In this document: positions 58,879 through 64,000 of the stretch, one piece after another
Position numbering within the stretch: position 1 is the first letter of the stretch
How the letters are laid out: each line of letters starts with the position of its first letter
Assembly: GCA_964425215.1 (NCBI GenBank)
Contig: CAYRLW010000008.1
Location: 1-64,000, forward strand
DNA from: CAYRLW01 sp964425215
Lineage (GTDB): Bacteria > Spirochaetota > Spirochaetia > Treponematales > Breznakiellaceae
DNA: 64,000 nucleotides
Reading direction: 5' to 3'
Translations under genes and position numbers: made by a program
The notes under the pieces: generated by a model
Database searches by the model: none
What the model was told of the DNA's origin: nothing
Seen by the model: only the letters and a program-made list of their open reading frames with translations

Positions 58879-60333
58879 TTATTGTTCTCCTAAATACTCG
58901 TGGATTAGTTTGATCTTTAGGTCCCTTAGCCGTTCGGATACGGATACCTTGTAAACGTGGGGGTTGAGAAGCCGTTTGTAGCTCGGATCGAACTGTTCCA
59001 GCCCCTCCCGGACCCGAGAGCGAAGGGTAGCCAGGGATGGGTGTTCCCCTATCAATGTTCCCCGGCGTATCCGAGGTTGGAGCAGGGGGCGTATTTCCCC
59101 GTCCACGGTCCAGTGAAAATGCCGGTAATCCGCCGCGGGATGCCAAAACGCCTGGTTTACGCCCGCCTGGGGTTCGTCTTTTACCCCCTCCGCTGAATCC
59201 CCGTCCAGGGTCATGACGTCGGTAACCGCCATCCCGTTTTTATCAAAAATTCTCCAGACCTGTTTAAGGCCCGGGTTGGTGGTTTTCTCCGGGTTATCGG
59301 AAAATTTAATGGTAGGGACCAGGTGTCCCCGTTCGTGTTCCCGGGCGGCTAATTTGTAAACCCCCGTAAACGCGGATTCCGAACCCCCGGTAACCATTTG
59401 GGTTCCCACGCCCCAACTGTCGATGGGGGCTCCCGCGGCGGTTAACGCCTGGATAATCGATTCGTCCAAATCGTTGGAAACGGCGATCGTGGCGTCCGTA
59501 AGTCCCGCCGCGTTAAGGGCCCGACGAACCTCCAAAGAAAGGTAGTGAATATCCCCCGAATCGAGGCGGACGCCGAATTTTTTGCCCCGTTCTACCAGTT
59601 TTTTCCCCACCTCAATGGCGTTGCGGATGCCGCTTTCCAGGGTATCGTAGGTGTCGATAAGGAACACCGTTTTTTCGGGATAAATATCCGCGTAGGCTTC
59701 AAAGGCTTCCAACTCGGAGGGAAAGGACATGATCCACGAGTGGGCCATGGTCCCCATCACGGGAATTCCGTAGCATTTGGCCGCCAACACGTTGGAGGTT
59801 CCCGCGGCTCCGCCTATATACGCCGCCCGGGAAGCGGACATGGCCCCGTCGGGTCCCTGGGCGCGGCGGAGGCCGAACTCCATCACGTTGCCCTTCCCTG
59901 AAGCGAGCCATACCCGGGCGGTCTTGGTGGCTATAAGGCTCTGAAAATTGATGGTATTTAAAAGCATCCCCTCTATAATTTGCGCTTCGATCAGGCTCGC
60001 GTGGACACGGATCAGGGGTTCCTGGGGAAATATCACCGAACCTTCATCGATTGCCCAAACGTCACCGGTAAACCTAAAATCCCTCAGGTATTCCAAGAAA
60101 GCGGGATCGAAAATTCCCAGACTTCCTAAATATTCCAAATCCTCCGGGTAAAAGCGAAAATTCTGGAGCTTTTCTAAAAAGGTCTCTAACCCCGCAAAAA
60201 TCGCGTATCCACCCCCAAAGGGTTGGCGCCTAAAGAACATATCAAACACGGCGACCCGGTTCATTCCCCGTTTCCAGTACCCCTGGGCCATGGTTAGCTC
60301 GTAAAAATCCGTAAAAAGGGCTGAGGATATCAT
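58879..60333 (-). CDS. pncB: nicotinate phosphoribosyltransferase
   Basis: 484 residues. It makes nicotinate mononucleotide from nicotinate and PRPP for NAD salvage. The N-terminus LFTDFYELTMAQGYW, the block GTSNVLAAKCYGIPVMGTMAHSW, FGVRLDSGDIHYLS and the PRPP-site GVGTQMVTGG are typical. It begins immediately after the pncA stop codon (no gap), so the two are translated together. Confidence 0.95.
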   Translation of the reverse strand: MISSALFTDFYELTMAQGYWKRGMNRVAVFDMFFRRQPFGGGYAIFAGLETFLEKLQNFRFYPEDLEYLGSLGIFDPAFLEYLRDFRFTGDVWAIDEGSVIFPQEPLIRVHASLIEAQIIEGMLLNTINFQSLIATKTARVWLASGKGNVMEFGLRRAQGPDGAMSASRAAYIGGAAGTSNVLAAKCYGIPVMGTMAHSWIMSFPSELEAFEAYADIYPEKTVFLIDTYDTLESGIRNAIEVGKKLVERGKKFGVRLDSGDIHYLSLEVRRALNAAGLTDATIAVSNDLDESIIQALTAAGAPIDSWGVGTQMVTGGSESAFTGVYKLAAREHERGHLVPTIKFSDNPEKTTNPGLKQVWRIFDKNGMAVTDVMTLDGDSAEGVKDEPQAGVNQAFWHPAADYRHFHWTVDGEIRPLLQPRIRRGTLIGEHPSLATLRSRVREGLEQFDPSYKRLLNPHVYKVSVSERLRDLKIKLIHEYLGEQ

Positions 60334-61008
60334 TTACCGTATGCTCCTGGTGTCTGAACGTTCAACCCCGGCTTTTTTTAGCCGGTCCCACGCCTGGTTC
60401 ACCGATCCGGGGGGTACGTCCACCCCCCGTACCGCGTCCTGAAGGACCACCGTTTGGAGGCCCAACCGACTGGCGTCGAGGGCGCTGTACAGGACGCAGT
60501 AATCCGTGGCTAGCCCTGCGATAAAAACTCGTCGAATTCCGAGGCCCCGTAACAAGGCTTCCAAACCTGTGGGAGTCCGGCGGTCGTTCTCGAAAAAGGC
60601 GGAATAGGAATCCAAGGTTTTTCGCCACCCTTTCCGTAGAATAAAACGGATCGGGCCGCTGTCTAAATCGCGGTGGAAATCCGCTCCCCAGCTTCCTTGA
60701 ACGCAGTGATCGGGCCAGAGAACCTGGACGGAACCATCGGGAAGGGAAAGTTCTTGATAAGCCTTCCGGTCTCGATGGCTGGAGGCGAAGGAGATATGCC
60801 CCGCCGGATGCCAATCCTGAGTTGCTACTACCGTTCCCCCCTGTTCGGCAAACCAACGGCTTAGATCGTTGATGGGCTCTATAATCCGGTCGCCCTCCCG
60901 CACCGCCAGCGCTCCGCCTGGACTTCCTTCTTTTCCTGGATAGGGGGGACAAAAATCGTTTTGAACGTCCACAAGGATCAACGCGTCCTGGAAAACATCC
61001 ATACCCAT
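60334..61008 (-). CDS. pncA: nicotinamidase
   Basis: 224 residues. It deamidates nicotinamide to nicotinate, feeding PncB. Catalytic Asp14 lies in ILVDVQNDF, metal ligands in TQDWHPAGHISF and the catalytic Cys in LATDYCVLYSA; the Lys is in ILRKGWRK. First gene of the pncA-pncB-ugpQ set. Confidence 0.95.
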   Translation of the reverse strand: MGMDVFQDALILVDVQNDFCPPYPGKEGSPGGALAVREGDRIIEPINDLSRWFAEQGGTVVATQDWHPAGHISFASSHRDRKAYQELSLPDGSVQVLWPDHCVQGSWGADFHRDLDSGPIRFILRKGWRKTLDSYSAFFENDRRTPTGLEALLRGLGIRRVFIAGLATDYCVLYSALDASRLGLQTVVLQDAVRGVDVPPGSVNQAWDRLKKAGVERSDTRSIR

Positions 61009-61051
61009 GGGTTCTACCTCCAGGGGTATGGTATAACAGAACCTTTAACCC

Positions 61052-63868
61052 CTACAAGACCGTTTCCAATTCCTCGAGCTGGGAATCCCCGCCTGAAAAA
61101 TGAAGTTCCTGCATCGGAATCTTTACCGCCGTGTCGGTGAGAAATTCGTAAAATTCCTGTGAATCCAAGGGTTTGCTGATATAGTAACCCTGAATGGTGT
61201 CACACCCCCGCACTTTTAGGGCATCCAATTGTTCCTGGGTTTCCACCCCTTCGGCGATAGAAATAAGACCGAAAGATCGGGCCAGGGATACCACCGCCAG
61301 GGCTACCGCCCCATTTTCTTGGTTGGAAGAAATCCTATCGATAAAGGATTTGTCTATTTTTAAAATATCGATCGGTAGGCTATCCAGGTACCGGAGGGAT
61401 GAATAGCCCGTTCCAAAATCGTCAATGGCAAAGGAAACCCCCATTTCTTTAATGGTTTCCATTACCTGGATCGATCGCTGGAGATCCCGCATAAAAAGGG
61501 ACTCGGTAATTTCTAGTTTTAAAAGCTCCGGAGAGAGTCCCGTAGCCGCTAGGGCCGCCTTGGTCTGCTGGACAACCAAAGCCTTTTCAAATTGCCTTTG
61601 GGACACGTTCACCGCCACCGGGATAGGTTTACCCGTCTTAGCCCAACGGCTCGCTTCGGCGCAGGCTTGGAATAACATCCACTCTCCCATGGGTACGATC
61701 AGTCCCGTATCTTCGGCAATTTCTATAAACCGGTCCGGCGGAAGGATCCGTTCCTCCTGATCCCCCATCCGGATAAGGGCTTCCGCGCCCACAAGCCCCC
61801 GGTTGGACCCAAAAATCGCGCTCCCCGTGGAAACCTGGGGCTGAAAATTAATAACGAACTTATCCTTTTCCAGGGCTCGCCGGAGCAGGGCCTCCATTTC
61901 AAGGCGGTGTTTGCTCGATTTTCCCGCAGCTCCGGAGGCAAAACGAAACTGACCCCGTCCCGCTTCCTTGGCTTCGTACATCGCTGCGTCGGCGTTTTTA
62001 ACCAATTCGTCCACCGTTTTACCATCGTAGGGGTACAGGGCAATCCCCACGCTGGCGGGGGCGTAAATTTCCCGGCTGTTGATAAAGAACGAAGGCTTTA
62101 GGGAATCCACGATTTTTTTTGCCACCAGGCTCGCGTCGCTACTCTGGGTGATGGATTCCAGGATAATAGTAAACTCGTCACCCCCCAGCCGACATACCGT
62201 ATCCACGTCCCGAACCTGTTTCAGAAGCCTCTGGGCGGTCTCTATCAACAGCTGGTCCCCCACCTGATGGCCGTAGGCGTCATTCACGTCCTTAAAATGA
62301 TCCAAATCCAGGTATAGAAGGGCCAAACGGCTTTGAGATCGTTGAGCCCTGCTGAGGGCGTGGGAAATTCGATCCATAAAAAGGGATCGATTTGGCAGTT
62401 GGGTGAGGGGATCGAAGAATGCTAATTTATGGAGGGCCTCTTCGGCGGTTTTTAATTTGCTAATATCCACAAAAAATCCGATGTACCGTTGAAGCTGATC
62501 TTCCGAATCCCGGATGCTGTCGATGGTTAGCCATGTGGGAGCCGAAGAACCGTCCTTTCGCCCTATCCAAAACTCCCCTTCCCACCGGGAGTTTTTCCGG
62601 AGATTTATGAGGATTTTTCTATAATAGTGGGGAGTCTCTCTGTTTGAAACCAATAGACCCGCGTTGGCTCCCAAGAGCTCTTCCGGATGGTACCCCGTTA
62701 ACTGTACAAAGGCTGGATTTACCTCTATCATCACCCCTTCAGGATCCGTGACGATAATACCTTCCCCCGTGTCGTGCATGATCTGTTTATACAACCCTAA
62801 TTCCTGGGTCCTTTGGGTTACCTCGGCCTCCAACCGTTGGGCCGCGGTCCGTTCGTTTTCTAAATTTTTCCGCAATACCGTGTCGGATCGTTCAAACAGT
62901 CGGGCCAGGGCCCCGATGATGTCTTGGCGATTCTGGAATTTTTTAAGTTCCAGGTACGAAATTTCCGTATCCGATTCCTGCAACCGAATTATCCTTTCCA
63001 ACTGGCGTAGGGGGTGGGATATGAATAGTTGAAAGGCTAAAAAGAAGATAAGTACCGCGATACCCAACACCAGAATGAAGAGGATAAGAAAAACCTCGAT
63101 CATCCTATGCCCCTCTTGGAAAAGGGCTCGGGGAAGGGTCACCTGAAGAACCGCGGCGGCTTTACCGTTAATATCGGAGAGTACGGATCGGCGGTATAAA
63201 TCCTGATGGAGGGACGGCCGCTCTAACGGAATTGGCGCTGGATCCTCCGCTTGTAGTGGACCCAGAGAAACCCTTGAAAGGGTTAGTTTAGAAATTTCAT
63301 TTTCCAGCTGACGGTTTATTTCTTTTCCAAAGATTACCCGACCTTGGCTTTTCATCGATCCATCGGATCGGTTTGCCCCCATGGAGGAAATTAAAAATAG
63401 CCGTCCATTATCCCGGTAAATACCCTTAATGGTGTCTTGGATCGGAGAAAAGGGGGGATCGGAAACTTCCAGGGCCTTTGGAGGGTGGAACGGTGGAAAT
63501 CCCGGGGTGGTCCAAGACCAGAGAAGTTCTCCATGGATCCCGTAAAGGGCCACAAAGTTAAGGTCTAAATTTTCCAAGGAAGCGTCGGAAAAGGTTCTTG
63601 ATAAAAACGAAGGATCCCGTCCCTGAAGGTACAAAAGCATATCGTCCCACAGGGCGTAATCCTGAGTAAGGGCCACCAGGTCTTCTGTTTTACTATTCAA
63701 GACCGCTTCGGCCCGGGCGGAAGCCTCGTCGGCAATGCTTTTCTCCATCTCCAAAAGGCCCCGAGAGGAGGTAACCAGGAAAACGACCACGATAAGGATT
63801 GTTATCCCGAGGCTTAAAGCCAAAGCGGCGACGGCCATCCTTTTTGAAAGGAGAATACTTTTCTTCAT
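61052..63868 (-). CDS. membrane CHASE4-HAMP-PAS-GGDEF-EAL cyclic di-GMP protein
   Basis: 938 residues from the ATG at 63868. Two membrane segments (about 10-32 and 260-285) enclose a CHASE4-like sensor (DYALWDDMLLYLQGRDPSF). A HAMP-like linker, one PAS domain (about 360-480), a GGDEF domain with intact RLGGDEF and an upstream RDVD inhibitory site, and an EAL domain with GAEALIRM, LEITESLFM, DDFGTGYSSL and KIDKSFI follow. Both catalytic sets look intact, so it could make and degrade c-di-GMP. The preceding -10 box suggests a leaderless mRNA. Confidence 0.92.
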   Translation of the reverse strand: MKKSILLSKRMAVAALALSLGITILIVVVFLVTSSRGLLEMEKSIADEASARAEAVLNSKTEDLVALTQDYALWDDMLLYLQGRDPSFLSRTFSDASLENLDLNFVALYGIHGELLWSWTTPGFPPFHPPKALEVSDPPFSPIQDTIKGIYRDNGRLFLISSMGANRSDGSMKSQGRVIFGKEINRQLENEISKLTLSRVSLGPLQAEDPAPIPLERPSLHQDLYRRSVLSDINGKAAAVLQVTLPRALFQEGHRMIEVFLILFILVLGIAVLIFFLAFQLFISHPLRQLERIIRLQESDTEISYLELKKFQNRQDIIGALARLFERSDTVLRKNLENERTAAQRLEAEVTQRTQELGLYKQIMHDTGEGIIVTDPEGVMIEVNPAFVQLTGYHPEELLGANAGLLVSNRETPHYYRKILINLRKNSRWEGEFWIGRKDGSSAPTWLTIDSIRDSEDQLQRYIGFFVDISKLKTAEEALHKLAFFDPLTQLPNRSLFMDRISHALSRAQRSQSRLALLYLDLDHFKDVNDAYGHQVGDQLLIETAQRLLKQVRDVDTVCRLGGDEFTIILESITQSSDASLVAKKIVDSLKPSFFINSREIYAPASVGIALYPYDGKTVDELVKNADAAMYEAKEAGRGQFRFASGAAGKSSKHRLEMEALLRRALEKDKFVINFQPQVSTGSAIFGSNRGLVGAEALIRMGDQEERILPPDRFIEIAEDTGLIVPMGEWMLFQACAEASRWAKTGKPIPVAVNVSQRQFEKALVVQQTKAALAATGLSPELLKLEITESLFMRDLQRSIQVMETIKEMGVSFAIDDFGTGYSSLRYLDSLPIDILKIDKSFIDRISSNQENGAVALAVVSLARSFGLISIAEGVETQEQLDALKVRGCDTIQGYYISKPLDSQEFYEFLTDTAVKIPMQELHFSGGDSQLEELETVL

Positions 63869-63875
63869 TACTAAT

Positions 63876-63903
63876 ACTATAGCCATTTAGACGGGATATG
63901 CAA
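63876..63903 (-). promoter_or_regulatory. promoter predicting a leaderless GGDEF-EAL mRNA
   Basis: TTGCAT, 16-bp spacer, TATAGT on the minus strand. The -10 box ends seven bases before the ATG at 63868, and no ribosome binding site is present. It fixes the start at 63868 rather than 63886. Confidence 0.6.
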
Positions 63904-63910
63904 GAAATTT

Positions 63911-64000
63911 GAGGTTTTTGCAAAAGTCTGTTCCTTTTGCAAAAAACTCTTGCAGTATTTTTACATTAACAAGATAATTAATTACATAGTATAGAATAGT
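63911..64000. mobile_element. second copy of the 90-bp hairpin and MITE-like unit (cut by window end)
   Basis: Inverted copy of 57793-57882 with five mismatches and no gap. The first part is a hairpin (63911-63949). The second part carries the TGCAGTATTTTTAC end at 63951; the other terminal repeat lies past the window. Confidence 0.75.

Noticed and set aside
1..64000. tRNA, rRNA and known riboswitches
   Set aside because: None was recognised by eye; a tRNAscan or Rfam search would be needed to exclude small RNAs.

Overview
The window looks like a chromosomal segment of a spirochaete, most likely a Treponema-type organism with a fairly GC-rich genome (free-living or gut-associated). This is inferred from the gene set: CheA with two Hpt domains, CheX/CheC-type phosphatases, a FlhG/MinD-like ATPase, small lipoproteins with short spirochaete-style lipoboxes, and many signal-transduction genes. 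No rRNA, tRNA or complete insertion sequence was recognised. A run of exactly 100 N (28284-28383) is a scaffold gap that truncates two genes.

Layout. 1-9542 is housekeeping: the end of a sigma-70 factor, a divergent polysaccharide deacetylase, tsaD, a MinD/FlhG-like ATPase, a lipoprotein, an EpmA-like lysyl ligase, murD, an unknown gene and tyrS. 9624-29134 is a large sensory block: a response regulator and histidine kinase, two methyl-accepting chemotaxis proteins (MCPs) sharing 819 identical base pairs, a degenerate histidine kinase, cheA, then cheW-cheR-parA-unknown-cheB-cheD-cheY-cheX. A convergent minus-strand set (CheY-like, CheC-like, histidine kinase) is split by the gap. 29320-42537 is entirely minus strand: HAD and HD hydrolases, then an eight-gene operon that starts with a DeoR regulator and carries a 2-oxoacid dehydrogenase complex (E2, E3, fused E1), a PHP phosphoesterase, a polyol-phosphate-type SDR, an FGGY kinase and a sorbose-1-phosphate-reductase-like zinc dehydrogenase.

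42665-44997 holds a VWA protein, a small lipoprotein and a Cys-rich small protein. 45342-52095 is an arginine biosynthesis operon (argJBDGH) ending in a TtcA-family gene. 52223-61008 is mostly uptake and salvage: an amino-acid ABC permease and binding protein, ugpBAE with thpR, a glycerophosphodiesterase, and pncB-pncA for NAD salvage. 61052-63868 encodes a membrane GGDEF-EAL protein.

Threads through the window. Several signalling genes have a good -10 box only 6-10 nt before the ATG and no ribosome binding site, which suggests leaderless mRNAs. Intergenic regions are rich in palindromes and small dispersed repeats: a 16-20 bp TTCAACGAAGGTTGAG motif in seven copies, a 90 bp inverted pair at 57793 and 63911, and a GC-rich hairpin array at 52089. 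Several of these supply or abut stop codons. The best candidates for something undescribed are the sugar-alcohol/2-oxoacid dehydrogenase operon, the modified CheA with a pseudokinase partner, and the MCP pair with a homogenised signalling domain.
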